This document shows, in pieces, positions 44,729-53,458 of a stretch of 64,000 nucleotides of DNA. The position numbers and the translations under genes were made by a program. The notes below the pieces were generated by a model, which was not told where the DNA came from, ran no database searches, and worked only from the letters and a program-made list of their open reading frames with translations. The stretch is from Micromonospora matsumotoense (GTDB lineage Bacteria; Actinomycetota; Actinomycetes; Mycobacteriales; Micromonosporaceae), in the NCBI RefSeq assembly GCF_900091525.1, contig NZ_FMCU01000002.1:496001-560000 (forward strand), in the 5' to 3' direction. Every line of letters starts with the position of its first letter. Within the stretch, counting starts at the first letter, position 1.

Positions 44729-45052
44729 ATGAGCACCGACCTGCACCACCAGGCCGAACAGCACCGGCTGACCATGCTCCGCCAGGCCCTCACCGATCAG
44801 TTCGCGACGCAGACGGCCCGGTTGACCGAGCTGACCGCCGACACCGGCGACCCGGCCGAGGCGCACACCCGGGGCGCGTTGATCGCGGCCACCCGGCAGA
44901 GCCTGGACCACCTGGCCGCAGCGCTGCGACGGCTGGCCGAGGGCGGCTACGGCCGCTGCGAACGCTGCGAGGCGGCGATCCCGGCGGAACGGCTGGAGGT
45001 GCTGCCGCAGGCCCGATTCTGCGTCCCCTGCCAGCAGAAGGCGCACGGCTGA
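44729..45052 (+). CDS. DksA/TraR C4 zinc-finger protein
   Basis: A 107-residue protein of the DksA/TraR family. The N-terminal ~65 residues form a helical hairpin. The C-terminus has the C4 zinc finger CERCEAAIPAERLEVLPQ then ARFCVPC near residues 80-103. Family members enter the RNA polymerase secondary channel and tune initiation; some actinomycete ones are small and poorly studied. The ATG at 44729 has GAAAGGA upstream. The same frame is open back to a well-placed leaderless ATG at 44435, which would add 98 residues of low-complexity sequence and read through the terminator-like hairpin; I favour the short form. Confidence 0.8.
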   Translation: MSTDLHHQAEQHRLTMLRQALTDQFATQTARLTELTADTGDPAEAHTRGALIAATRQSLDHLAAALRRLAEGGYGRCERCEAAIPAERLEVLPQARFCVPCQQKAHG

Positions 45053-45112
45053 CCGGCCGTCCGTAGCCGGCGGTGGGGCGTGACGGGGTCGGGGACCCCA
45101 TCCGCTGATTGC

Positions 45113-45175
45113 CCTTTCCGATCGATGGCCTCGCCGGTGGCCGGCCTTTCCGATCGACCGCCTCGCTGGTGCCGG
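45113..45175. repeat. Imperfect tandem repeat of about 32 bases
   Basis: CCTTTCCGATCGA begins both halves (45113 and 45145), which continue as variants of GGCCTCGCCGGTG and CGCCTCGCTGGTG. The second copy forms the left arm of the hairpin at 45155-45197, so the repeat looks like a partial duplication of a terminator arm. Confidence 0.6.
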
Positions 45176-45197
45176 GCCGGCACCAGCGAGGCGGTCG
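45155..45197 (+). terminator. 17-bp hairpin terminator after the DksA/TraR gene
   Basis: CGACCGCCTCGCTGGTG pairs perfectly with CACCAGCGAGGCGGTCG around a 9-base loop, about 100 bases past the DksA/TraR stop. No T-tract. The rest of 45053-45413 has a CCTAG-CTAC-CTAGG palindrome at 45345-45358 and the TACGGT box of the next gene, and no coding region. Confidence 0.75.
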
Positions 45198-45344
45198 CCC
45201 CGGCGGGCGGCTTCTTCCCCGGCCTCCCGGCAACGGTGTCCTGCCGGGAGGCCGGAAGGAGGCTCGGAACCCCACTGCGCCCCCGCCACGATGCCGGGGA
45301 ACCCACCCACCGGCCGCCGGGCCCGACGACCGCCCCACCAACCA

Positions 45345-45358
45345 CCTAGCTACCTAGG
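45345..45358. promoter_or_regulatory. CCTAG palindrome upstream of the lipid kinase
   Basis: CCTAG-CTAC-CTAGG is a perfect inverted repeat that merges into TAGGAT, a possible -10 box, 55 bases before the lipid-kinase start. A similar CCTAGGATG string occurs upstream of the CsbD gene near 59885. Confidence 0.4.
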
Positions 45359-45413
45359 ATGTGTTACGCGAGGTGACCCCCGGAGCGTGGTACGAACGGG
45401 TACGGTGCTCGCC

Positions 45414-46331
45414 GTGACCGCAGACGATCACCGGGCGGCCGGCCCGGTCGCCGTGCTCGCCAATCCCACCGCCGGCCGGGGCCGCCATCGGGGTCTGCTG
45501 CCCCGGGTGCTCGACGGCCTCGCCACGGCCGGTCGGCCGGTGGAACTGCTCACCGCGCACACCCCGGCCGAAGCGGAGGCGGCCTGCCGCGCGGCGGTCG
45601 CCGCCGGAGCGTCCGCGCTGGTCGCGGTCGGCGGTGACGGTACCGTCCACCAGGCCCTCCAGGTGGTCGCCGGCACGGCCGTGCCGTTCGGCCCGGTGCC
45701 GGCCGGCACCGGCAACGACTTCGCCGCCGACACCGGGTTCCCGGCCGACCCGCTCGCCGCCGTCGAGGTGATCGCCGCCGCGCTGCGCGCCGGTCGCACC
45801 CACCCGGTCGACCTGGCCCGGATGTCCACCGCCGGTGGCGCCGACCGCTGGTACGGCGCGGTTCTCGCGGCCGGCTTCGACGCGATCGTCAACGAGCGCG
45901 CCAACCGGATGCGCTGGCCGCGCGGCCCCCGCCGGTACGACCTGGCGATCCTGGTCGAGTTGGCCCGGTTGCGCCCGCGTCGCTACACGCTGCGCCTCGA
46001 CGGCACGGAACACCACGTGGACGCCGTGCTGATCGCCGTGGGCAACTGCGCCAGCTACGGCGGTGGGATGCGGATCTGCCCCGCCGCCGACCCCACCGAC
46101 GGGCTGCTGGACGTGGTGGTCGGCGGCCGGTTCGACCGGCGCACCCTGATCCGGGTCAAGCCGCGCATCTACGCCGGCACCCACGTGGCGCATCCGCTGG
46201 TGCGCAGCTACCGGGCCCGTACCGTCGAGGTGGCCGCCGAGGGCATCACCACGTACGCCGACGGCGAGCGGTCCCTGGACCTGCCGGTGCGGATCACCGC
46301 GGTGCCCGGGGCGGTGCGGCTGCTGCGCTGA
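45414..46331 (+). CDS. Diacylglycerol/lipid kinase (DagK/YegS family)
   Basis: A 305-residue soluble or membrane-associated kinase that phosphorylates diacylglycerol or a related lipid with ATP. AVLANPTAGRGRH at the start and ALVAVGGDGTVHQALQ near residue 65 are the nucleotide-binding signatures, and FGPVPAGTGNDFAAD near residue 95 is the family hallmark. The C-terminal beta-sandwich domain is complete, ending near VPGAVRLLR. The GTG at 45414 lies seven bases after TACGGT (45401-45406) with no ribosome site, consistent with leaderless translation. It stands alone, flanked by a terminator and a convergent EamA gene. Confidence 0.9.
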   Translation: MTADDHRAAGPVAVLANPTAGRGRHRGLLPRVLDGLATAGRPVELLTAHTPAEAEAACRAAVAAGASALVAVGGDGTVHQALQVVAGTAVPFGPVPAGTGNDFAADTGFPADPLAAVEVIAAALRAGRTHPVDLARMSTAGGADRWYGAVLAAGFDAIVNERANRMRWPRGPRRYDLAILVELARLRPRRYTLRLDGTEHHVDAVLIAVGNCASYGGGMRICPAADPTDGLLDVVVGGRFDRRTLIRVKPRIYAGTHVAHPLVRSYRARTVEVAAEGITTYADGERSLDLPVRITAVPGAVRLLR

Positions 46332-46417
46332 GCGGCCCCTGCGGCGGCAGCGCTGATCGGACCGTCCACCGGCGGCACCGGTCTGGGCAGGGCAGGACCG
46401 CCCCACCCGCCGGCCAC

Positions 46418-47287
46418 CTACCCGCCGGGAGGGGCGGCGACGCGCGGGGCGGCGGCCCGGACCGCGCCGATGCTGGCGACGACCACCAGGCCGATCGCCA
46501 GCACCTCGACCGGGTGCAGGTCCTGGCCGAGGATCAGCCAGCCGGCGAGCGCGGCGAGCGCCGGCCCGAGGCTCATCAGCACCGCGAAGGTCGAGGTGGC
46601 CAGCCGGCGCAGGGCCAGCAGTTCCAGGGTGTAGGGCAGCACCGAGGCGAGCAGCGCCAGCCCCGCGCCGAGCGCGAGCACCCCCGGGTGCCACAGCCGG
46701 GCCCCGGCGTCGATCAGCCCGAGCGGCAGGGTGAGCACGGCGGCCAGGGCCAGGGCGAGGGCCAGCCCGTCGGTGCCGGGGAACCGGCCGCCGACCCGCG
46801 CGGAGCAGACGATGTACGCGGCCCACAGCGCGCCCGCCCCGAGCGCGAGGGCGACGCCGACCGGGTGCAGCCGGTCGAATCCGCCCTGGCCCAGCAGGAC
46901 CACCCCGGCCAGCGCCAGCCCGGCCCAGCACCAGGCGGTCCACCGGCGGGCGGTGAGCACCGACAGGGTGAGCGGCCCGAGCACCTCCAGGGTCACCGCC
47001 AGGCCGAGCGGGATGCGTTCGATGGCCTGGTAGAAGACCGAGTTCATGCCGGCCAGGGCGAGCCCGAAGGCACCGACGGCGAGCCAGTCGGCCCGGTCGT
47101 GCCCGCGTAACCGGGGTCGGCACACCAGCAGCATGAGCAGGGCCCCGATGGCCAGCCGCAGGGTCACCGTGCCGGCCACCCCGACCCGGGGGAAGAGCAG
47201 CGCGGCGACGGCGGAGCCGAAGTGCACCGACAGCGCCCCGCCGAGCACCAGCCCGACCGCCGCGGTCCGGCCGGAAGTGTCGATCAT
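46418..47287 (-). CDS. EamA/DMT-superfamily transporter (RhtA-like)
   Basis: A 289-residue membrane protein with ten predicted helices in two homologous EamA halves: FGSAVAALLFPRVGVAGTVTLRLAIGALL in parts for the first, and GALWAAYIVCSARVG, then ALRRLATSTFAVLMSLGPALAALAGW for the second. The latter segment is close to threonine/homoserine exporter RhtA, so amino-acid or metabolite efflux is likely. The ATG overlaps the stop of the HAD phosphatase gene (ATGA). The convergent lipid kinase ends 86 bases away. Confidence 0.85.
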   Translation of the reverse strand: MIDTSGRTAAVGLVLGGALSVHFGSAVAALLFPRVGVAGTVTLRLAIGALLMLLVCRPRLRGHDRADWLAVGAFGLALAGMNSVFYQAIERIPLGLAVTLEVLGPLTLSVLTARRWTAWCWAGLALAGVVLLGQGGFDRLHPVGVALALGAGALWAAYIVCSARVGGRFPGTDGLALALALAAVLTLPLGLIDAGARLWHPGVLALGAGLALLASVLPYTLELLALRRLATSTFAVLMSLGPALAALAGWLILGQDLHPVEVLAIGLVVVASIGAVRAAAPRVAAPPGG

Positions 47288-48051
47288 GGGGATGGCAGGA
47301 CCAGGTCGAGCACGGCGCCGAGACCACTGGGACGACCAGGGCCGGCGGCCGGCAGCACCAGCACCCCGCAGCCGGCGGCGACCGCCCCGGCGTCGGCGGG
47401 GGTGTCGCCGACCATCAGGGTCCGCTCGGGGTCCACCCGGAGCATCCCGCAGGCCCGCAGGAAGATGCCCGGGTCCGGCTTGCACCGACCCACCTCGTAC
47501 GACAGCGCGTAGGCGTCGATCAGGTCGGCCAGCCCCCAGGCGGCGAAGAACGGCCGGAGGTCGAAGCCGATGTTGCTCACCACCGCCACCGGAATCCCGG
47601 CGGCCCGCAGCGCGGTCAGCACCGGCGCGGTGTCCGGGTAGGGAACCCAGCCCTGTGGCACCAGCACCCGTTCGTAGAGCGCCTCGGCGAAGCCCTCGAT
47701 GCCGGCGTCGACCGTCTCGGCCAGCCCGGTGTAGGCGGCCCGGTGGGCGTGCTCGTAGAGATCCCGGTCGGCCCAGAGTTCGGCCAGTCGGGGCGGCACC
47801 CGGGCCGGCAACGGACCGCCGGCCCGACCGGCGGTGAGCAGCCGGTCGGCCAGCGCGGTGGCCCGCATCCGCTCCAGGCTCACCCCGCATGTCGCCGCCG
47901 CGGCGACCACCCAGTCGTGGGCCTGTTCGACCTGGGCGAGGGTGCCGTGGAAGTCGAAGAGCACCGCCTCCACGGGGCGGCGGGACGCACCCGCGGGGGT
48001 GGCGTCCCCGACGCCGTTCGAGGCGTCGGGCGGTTCGGCATGATCCGGCAC
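47284..48051 (-). CDS. HAD-superfamily hydrolase
   Basis: A phosphatase-type HAD protein of 255 residues. The nucleophile motif is AVLFDFHGTLAQ, motif II is VAVVSNIGFD, motif III the Lys in GRCKPDPGIF, and motif IV MVGDTPADAGA, so all four catalytic elements are present. The substrate is unknown. The GTG at 48051 was chosen because TAGGGT (complement of 48059-48064) ends seven bases before it; a GTG three codons upstream (48060) overlaps that box. It is coupled to the EamA transporter gene downstream, and diverges from the HelY helicase, with about 86 bases between starts. Confidence 0.85.
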   Translation of the reverse strand: MPDHAEPPDASNGVGDATPAGASRRPVEAVLFDFHGTLAQVEQAHDWVVAAAATCGVSLERMRATALADRLLTAGRAGGPLPARVPPRLAELWADRDLYEHAHRAAYTGLAETVDAGIEGFAEALYERVLVPQGWVPYPDTAPVLTALRAAGIPVAVVSNIGFDLRPFFAAWGLADLIDAYALSYEVGRCKPDPGIFLRACGMLRVDPERTLMVGDTPADAGAVAAGCGVLVLPAAGPGRPSGLGAVLDLVLPSP

Positions 48052-48137
48052 GTCGTGCACCCTACCGACCCGCCCCGAGCCCGTTGCCGGACGGCCTTGG
48101 CGGGTGGTCGTCGGTGGTACCGATTAATCTTGCTGAC

Positions 48138-50942
48138 ATGTCGAGCCCCGCCGAGCGGTACGCCGAGGCACGCCGCCGGGCTGCCCAGGCCGCCCAGTTC
48201 CCGGCCCTGGAAGAGTTCGCCCTCGACCTGGGGTTCGATCTCGACGATTTCCAGCGCGAGGCGTGCCAGTCCCTGGAGCGGGGCAGCGGGGTGCTGGTCT
48301 GTGCCCCGACCGGGGCGGGCAAGACGGTGGTCGGCGAGTTCGCCGTACACCTGGCGTTGCGGGGCACGCCTGCGGCGGTGTCGGCGGCGGCCGACGAGCC
48401 GGCGACGCCACCGGTGCGGCGCAAGTGCTTCTACACCACGCCGATCAAGGCGTTGTCCAACCAGAAATACCACGACCTGGTGCAGCGCTATGGTGCCGCA
48501 CAGGTCGGCCTGCTCACCGGCGACAACGCGATCAACGGGGACGCCCCGGTGGTGGTGATGACCACCGAGGTGCTGCGCAACATGCTCTACGCCGGCTCGG
48601 CCACCCTGGCCGGGCTGGCCTACGTGGTGATGGACGAGGTGCACTACCTGGCCGACCGGTTCCGGGGCGGGGTCTGGGAAGAGGTGATCATCCACCTGCC
48701 CTCCTCGGTCACCCTGGTGTCGCTGTCCGCGACGGTCTCCAACGCCGAAGAGTTCGCCGACTGGCTGGTCACCGTGCGCGGTGAGACGGCGGTGGTGGTC
48801 AGCGAGCACCGGCCGGTGCCGCTGTGGCAGCACATGCTGGTCGGCAAGCGGATGTTCGACCTGTTCCACGACGCCGACGCGGCCCGCAAGCACGACGTGC
48901 ACCCCGAGCTGTTGCGCTACACCCGGGACCAGACCCGGCGGCTGGAGCTGGGGGAGGGGCGCAGCGCCGGCCCCGGCGGCGGGCGGCGTGGCCCGCGCTG
49001 GCGGGGCCCGATGCGCCCCGACATCGTCGACCGGCTGGACCGGGAGGGGCTGCTCCCGGCGATCCTGTTCATCTTCAGCCGGGCCGGCTGCGCCGCCGCC
49101 GTGCAGCAGTGCCTCGCGGCCGGTCTGCGGCTGACCTCGGCGGAGGAACGGGCCGAGATCCGCCGGGTGGTGGAGTCGCGGGTCACCGCGATCCCCGGTG
49201 AGGATCTGACCGTGCTGGGCTACTGGGAGTGGCTGGACGGGTTGGAGCGTGGTCTGGCCGCCCACCACGCCGGGATGCTGCCGGTGTTCAAGGAGGTCGT
49301 CGAGGAGCTGTTCGTCCGGGGTCTGGTCAAGGCGGTCTTCGCCACCGAGACCCTGGCGTTGGGCATCAACATGCCGGCCCGGTGCGTGGTGCTGGAACGG
49401 CTGGTGAAGTTCAACGGCGAGGCCCACGTCGATCTCACCCCGGGGGAGTACACCCAGCTCACCGGGCGGGCCGGCCGACGGGGCATCGACGTCGAGGGGC
49501 ACGCCGTGGTGGTCTGGTCGCCGGAGACCGACCCCCGGCACGTGGCCGGCCTGGCCTCCACCCGTACCTACCCGCTGCGGTCGAGCTTCCGGCCGTCGTA
49601 CAACATGGCGGTGAATCTGGTCGGCAGCGTCGGCGTCGAACCGGCCCGCGCGCTGTTGGAGTCGTCGTTCGCCCAGTTCCAGGCGGACCGGTCGGTGGTC
49701 GGGCTGGCCCGCCAGGTGCAGCGCAACACCGAGACCATCGACGCGTACGGCGCGGAGGCGGTCTGCCACCAGGGTGACTTCGACGAGTACTTCGCGTTGC
49801 GGGTGGCCATCGCCGACCGGGAGCGGGCCATCGCCCGGCAGGGGCAGACCCAGCGCAAGGCCGCCGCGGTGGCCGCGCTGGAGCGGCTGCGGGTCGGTGA
49901 CGTGATCCGGGTGCCGTCGGGGCGGCGGGCCGGGCTCGCGGTCGTCCTCGACCCGGCGACCGGGGGGTTCGGTGAGCCCCGGCCGCTGGTGCTCACCCAG
50001 GACCGGTGGGCGGGCCGGGTCAGTCCCGGCGACTTCACCACTCCGGCCGAGGTGCTCGCCCGGATCCGGGTGCCCAAGCACTTCAACCACCGTTCGCCGG
50101 CCGCCCGCCGGGATCTCGCCGCCGAGGTCAGCGGCACCGGGCTGGACCGGCACGGTGGTCGTCGGGGTGGGCGCTCCCGGCAGGCCGCCGGTGAGGATCA
50201 CCGGCTCAGCCAGCTCCGCACCGAGCTGCGTCGGCATCCCTGCCACGCCTGCCCGGAGCGGGAGGAACACGCCCGCTGGGCGGAGCGGCGACGGCGGTTG
50301 GAGAACGACACCGAGGAGCTGCGGCAGCGGGTCTCCGGGCGGACCGGTTCGTTGGCCCGGACCTTCGACCGGATCGTCGCGTTGCTGACCGCGCGGGGTT
50401 ACCTGTCCGTCGAGGGCGGTGTCACCGACGCCGGGCGGATGCTCGGCCGGATCTGGACCGAGGCGGACCTGCTGGTCGCCGAGTGCCTACGTCGGGGTGT
50501 CTGGGACGGTCTGTCCCCGTCGGAGTTGGCCGCCGCCGTGTCGGTGGTGGTCTTCGAGGCCCGCCGGGACGCCGACGAGCGGGCGTCGCTGCCGCGTGGG
50601 CCGGTCGCCGACGCGGTCGACGAGACGCTCACGTTGTGGAGCGAGATCGAGGCCGACGAGGCACAGCGCGGCCTGACCGTCACCCGCGAGCCGGATTTCG
50701 GGTTCGCCTGGCCGATCTACCGGTGGGCACGGGGGGAGACGCTGGCCAAGGTGCTCGCCAGCGGGCACCAGATCGACGGCGAGATGCCCGCCGGTGACTT
50801 CGTCCGGTGGGCCCGGCAGGTTGCCGACCTGCTCGGTCAGCTATCCGACTCCGGCGGTGCGCCGACCGAGCTGCGGGCCACCGCGCGGCAGGCGATCGCC
50901 GCCGTGAACCGGGGCGTACTCGCCCATTACACCTCCACCTGA
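48138..50942 (+). CDS. helY: HelY/Mtr4-type DEVH-box RNA helicase
   Basis: A 934-residue Ski2/Mtr4-like helicase of the group called HelY in mycobacteria. Walker A is CAPTGAGKTVVGEFA near residue 57, then YTTPIKALSNQKY (motif Ia), VVMDEVHYLADRFRG (motif II, DEVH), SLSATVSNAEEF (motif III), FATETLALGINMPARCVV (motif V) and TGRAGRRGIDVEG (motif VI). A C-terminal DSHCT domain follows (ADLLVAECLRRGVWDGLSPSELAA). It should unwind structured RNA in decay or ribosome maturation. The ATG lies seven bases after TAATCT (48125-48130) with no ribosome site, so it is probably leaderless. Confidence 0.93.
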   Translation: MSSPAERYAEARRRAAQAAQFPALEEFALDLGFDLDDFQREACQSLERGSGVLVCAPTGAGKTVVGEFAVHLALRGTPAAVSAAADEPATPPVRRKCFYTTPIKALSNQKYHDLVQRYGAAQVGLLTGDNAINGDAPVVVMTTEVLRNMLYAGSATLAGLAYVVMDEVHYLADRFRGGVWEEVIIHLPSSVTLVSLSATVSNAEEFADWLVTVRGETAVVVSEHRPVPLWQHMLVGKRMFDLFHDADAARKHDVHPELLRYTRDQTRRLELGEGRSAGPGGGRRGPRWRGPMRPDIVDRLDREGLLPAILFIFSRAGCAAAVQQCLAAGLRLTSAEERAEIRRVVESRVTAIPGEDLTVLGYWEWLDGLERGLAAHHAGMLPVFKEVVEELFVRGLVKAVFATETLALGINMPARCVVLERLVKFNGEAHVDLTPGEYTQLTGRAGRRGIDVEGHAVVVWSPETDPRHVAGLASTRTYPLRSSFRPSYNMAVNLVGSVGVEPARALLESSFAQFQADRSVVGLARQVQRNTETIDAYGAEAVCHQGDFDEYFALRVAIADRERAIARQGQTQRKAAAVAALERLRVGDVIRVPSGRRAGLAVVLDPATGGFGEPRPLVLTQDRWAGRVSPGDFTTPAEVLARIRVPKHFNHRSPAARRDLAAEVSGTGLDRHGGRRGGRSRQAAGEDHRLSQLRTELRRHPCHACPEREEHARWAERRRRLENDTEELRQRVSGRTGSLARTFDRIVALLTARGYLSVEGGVTDAGRMLGRIWTEADLLVAECLRRGVWDGLSPSELAAAVSVVVFEARRDADERASLPRGPVADAVDETLTLWSEIEADEAQRGLTVTREPDFGFAWPIYRWARGETLAKVLASGHQIDGEMPAGDFVRWARQVADLLGQLSDSGGAPTELRATARQAIAAVNRGVLAHYTST

Positions 50943-51109
50943 TCATCACTTTCGGTCACCGGAGGGCGGTGAATCGACGCATCGGAAGGTCACCGTGACG
51001 GCACCCGCCAGAAAACCGGGGGGTCGATGTTGCGCCTGCTCGGAGCCTCCCCGATCATTGCTCGGGCGCGGTCTCCTACGCGCCGGTAATGAGTGGGGGG
51101 AAGGCCGCC

Positions 51110-51997
51110 GTGGCGGAGATCAATCACTTTGAGTACGGGTGGATCACACCCGCCCTGAGTTACGCGCTGTCCGTGCTCGGTTCGTTCCTCGGTCTGGTCT
51201 GCGCCGGGCGGATCCGCACCGCCACCAGCTCCGGCCAGAGCGTCTGGTGGGGCCTGCTGGCGGCGTGGGCGATCGGCGGCACCGCGATCTGGGCGATGCA
51301 CTTCATGGCCATGCTCGGCTTCGCGGTCACCGGCACCCGGATCCGGTACGACGTCCCGCTCACCGCCGCCAGCACGGTGATCGCCGTCACCGCGGTCGGG
51401 ATCGGCCTGGCCATCGTCGGCACCGGCCGGCTCGGCGCGGCCAAGGTCCTCGGCGGCGGCCTGTTCACCGGCATCGGTGTCGCCGCCATGCACTACACCG
51501 GGATGGCCGCGATGCGGCTCAACGGTGACCTGGACTACGACGGCGCCCGGGTGGCCCTGTCGGTGGTCATCGCCGTCGTCGCGGCCACCGTGGCGCTGTG
51601 GCTGGCGATGACCGTCCGCCGGGGCCTGGCGATCGCCGGCTCCGCGCTGGTGATGGGGGTCGCCGTCAACGGTATGCACTTCACCGGCATGAGCGCCCTG
51701 TCGGTGCACCTGCACGGGCAGCGCGGCGAGGTGAACGGGGCGGGGGTGAGCACCCTGCTGGTGCCGATCGTCCTTGCGGTGATCTTCGTGGTGGTGGGGC
51801 TGGTCTACGCGTTGCTCGCCGCCCCCACCGACGACGACCGGGCCGCCGCCGCCTACCTGGACGCCCGGCAGGTCACCCCGCCGGCCGCCGCCCCGGAGCC
51901 CGCCCCGGACCCGGTGGGCCTGCGCAGCCGGTCGGCCACCCTGGGCCGCCCGGGCACCCCGTTCCCGTCCCGCCGGGACGTCCCACCGCCGCGCTGA
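51110..51997 (+). CDS. MHYT-domain membrane sensor
   Basis: A 295-residue integral membrane protein with seven helices and three MHYT-type motifs: IWAMHFMAML near residue 60, AAMHYTGMAA near 127, and NGMHFTGMSA near 185. MHYT domains are thought to hold copper and sense O2, NO or CO (family knowledge). The helices end near residue 245, followed by a Pro-rich cytosolic tail with no GGDEF, EAL or kinase output, so it must signal through a partner. The GTG at 51110 is set by GGGGGGAAGG five bases before it; the ATG at 51089 would overlap that site. Confidence 0.85.
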   Translation: MAEINHFEYGWITPALSYALSVLGSFLGLVCAGRIRTATSSGQSVWWGLLAAWAIGGTAIWAMHFMAMLGFAVTGTRIRYDVPLTAASTVIAVTAVGIGLAIVGTGRLGAAKVLGGGLFTGIGVAAMHYTGMAAMRLNGDLDYDGARVALSVVIAVVAATVALWLAMTVRRGLAIAGSALVMGVAVNGMHFTGMSALSVHLHGQRGEVNGAGVSTLLVPIVLAVIFVVVGLVYALLAAPTDDDRAAAAYLDARQVTPPAAAPEPAPDPVGLRSRSATLGRPGTPFPSRRDVPPPR

Positions 51998-52008
51998 CCG
52001 GGTCCGTC

Positions 52009-52030
52009 CGTCCGGCTGGCGAGCCGGACG
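52009..52030 (+). terminator. Hairpin after the MHYT gene
   Basis: CGTCCGGCT and AGCCGGACG form a perfect 9-bp stem with a 4-base loop, 12 bases past the MHYT stop codon. Confidence 0.55.
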
Positions 52031-52088
52031 TGCGGGTTGCCGGGCCGTGCGGGGCTGGCGGCCCGGCCGGGACGGTGCGGCCCGGTGA

Positions 52089-52126
52089 CCCAGCCCTGAC
52101 CGGCCGGGTCACCGGTCAGGGCTGGG
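52089..52126. terminator. Bidirectional hairpin overlapping the exonuclease stop codon
   Basis: CCCAGCCCTGACCGG and CCGGTCAGGGCTGGG form a perfect 15-bp stem with an 8-base loop between two convergent genes. The exonuclease stop codon (52116-52118 on the minus strand) lies inside one arm. Confidence 0.7.
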
Positions 52127-53036
52127 TGGCGAGGGCGTCGACCAGCCGTCGGCAGGAGCCGGCCAGGTTCCACAGTTGCGCCAGCTCCAGTAGCCGGTCC
52201 GGGTCGACCGGTGCGGTCGGCAGCGCGGTGGACAGCGTCGGCAGCGGCACATCGGTGGCGACCCGGACCACCTTCGGGGCCACCGCCAGGTAGTCGCGGG
52301 CGCCGTCGAGCTTGGCCCGCAGCCCGGGGGCGAAGCCGGAGCCCGGGTCGTCGAGCGCGGTGAGGATGCCGGGCAGGCCACCGTAGCGGTCGATCAGCCG
52401 GGCGGCCGTCTTCTCGCCCACCCCGGGGACCCCGGGCAGCCCGTCGCTCGGGTCGCCGCGCAGTGCGGCGAAGTCGGCGTACCGGTCGGCGGGCACGCCG
52501 TAGCGGGCCCGGACCGCCGCGTCGTCGCAGTCGTCGAGCTTGGCCACCCCGCGACCGACGTAGAGCAGCCGGACCCGGCGGGCGTCGTCGATGAGCTGGA
52601 ACAGGTCCCGGTCTCCGGAGACCGCCTCCACCGGACCGGGTTGGGTGACCGACAGGGTGCCCAGCACGTCGTCGGCCTCGTAGCCGGTCGCCCCGACGGC
52701 GGGGATGCCGATCGCGGCCAGCACGTCGAGGATCACCGGCACCTGGGGGGAGAGGGTGTCGGGCACCTCCTCACCACCCTCCGGGGCGACCCGGTGCGCC
52801 TTGTACGACGGCAGCAGCTCCACCCGCCAGGCGGGCCGCCAGTCGTGGTCGAACGCGCAGACCATCCGGTCCGGCCGGCGGGTGCGGACCAGTTGGGCGA
52901 GCATGTCGAGGAAACCGCGCACGGCGTTGACCGGCTGGCCGTCCGCGGTCCGCGCGGCCGACTCGGGCACGCCGAAGTAGGCCCGGAAGTAGAGGCTGGG
53001 GGCGTCGATCAGCAGGATCGGGGGTTGGTCTGCCAC
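52116..53036 (-). CDS. 5'-3' exonuclease (flap-endonuclease-like)
   Basis: A 306-residue nuclease like the free-standing 5'-3' exonuclease domain of DNA polymerase I. LLIDAPSLYFRAYFG at the start, VCAFDHDWRPAWR near residue 60, TGYEADDVLGTL near 115, VSGDRDLFQLI near 135 and GDPSDGLPGVPGVGEKTAARLI near 190 (read in parts) supply the metal-binding acids and the helix-hairpin-helix. It should remove RNA primers or flaps from DNA. Start: GTG 53036 begins the fold after three residues; the frame is open to 53060. Its stop lies within a terminator hairpin. Confidence 0.9.
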   Translation of the reverse strand: MADQPPILLIDAPSLYFRAYFGVPESAARTADGQPVNAVRGFLDMLAQLVRTRRPDRMVCAFDHDWRPAWRVELLPSYKAHRVAPEGGEEVPDTLSPQVPVILDVLAAIGIPAVGATGYEADDVLGTLSVTQPGPVEAVSGDRDLFQLIDDARRVRLLYVGRGVAKLDDCDDAAVRARYGVPADRYADFAALRGDPSDGLPGVPGVGEKTAARLIDRYGGLPGILTALDDPGSGFAPGLRAKLDGARDYLAVAPKVVRVATDVPLPTLSTALPTAPVDPDRLLELAQLWNLAGSCRRLVDALATQP

Positions 53037-53145
53037 GCCCGACAGCCTGGCACAACCCACCGACGAGAGGGGGGATGACCGCCCCCGCCCCCGCAGCGCG
53101 CTGCGGACGGCGTCGAGGTCGTCTCCCGTACCCGGCGGGGCCGGG

Positions 53146-53455
53146 TCACCAGCGCACCGGCGCGGTGGCCAGGAACGCGCCGAGCCGGTCGGCGATCAGC
53201 TCGTGGTCACGCCGGGACGGGTGCCACCGGCAGCCACCGTGGTCCAGGCCGGTGCTGTCCTGGTACCAGTAGCGGACCCGGTCGTGGCGTTCCCGGACCA
53301 CCTGCTCGGCGGCCTCGGCGAACGCGGTGGTGGTCCACTTGCTGCGCGGTCACCACGATGAGGGTGTTGCGGCCGCACCGGGCCCGCAGCCGGTCGAGGA
53401 AGCCGTGGTAGGCGTCCCGGTAGGCGCGACGCAGGGTCTGCGGCGTCCACGCCTC
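53146..53455 (-). pseudogene. C-terminal remnant of an SGNH/GDSL hydrolase
   Basis: On the minus strand, WTPQTLRRAYRDAYHGFLDRLRAR then RNTLIVVTAQQ is followed, after a one-base shift near 53335, by AFAEAAEQVVRERHDR and GLDHGGCRWHPSRRDHELIADRLGAFL (read in parts) to a TGA at 53146. The GCRWHPS...H stretch is the catalytic Asp/His block of SGNH esterases such as CE2/CE3 acetylxylan esterases. The nucleophile-bearing N-terminal half is missing. The next minus-strand gene upstream is a GH5, so this was probably part of a glycan-degrading set. Confidence 0.6.
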
Positions 53456-53458
53456 GTC

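Noticed and set aside
50989..50999. GTCAC-C-GTGAC palindrome between helY and the MHYT gene
   Set aside because: Arms are only five bases and no promoter element or regulator gene lies beside it, so there is too little to call an operator.
53093..53104. GCAGCGCGCTGC palindrome
   Set aside because: Short GC-only palindromes are expected by chance here, and it lies in decaying sequence with no promoter nearby.
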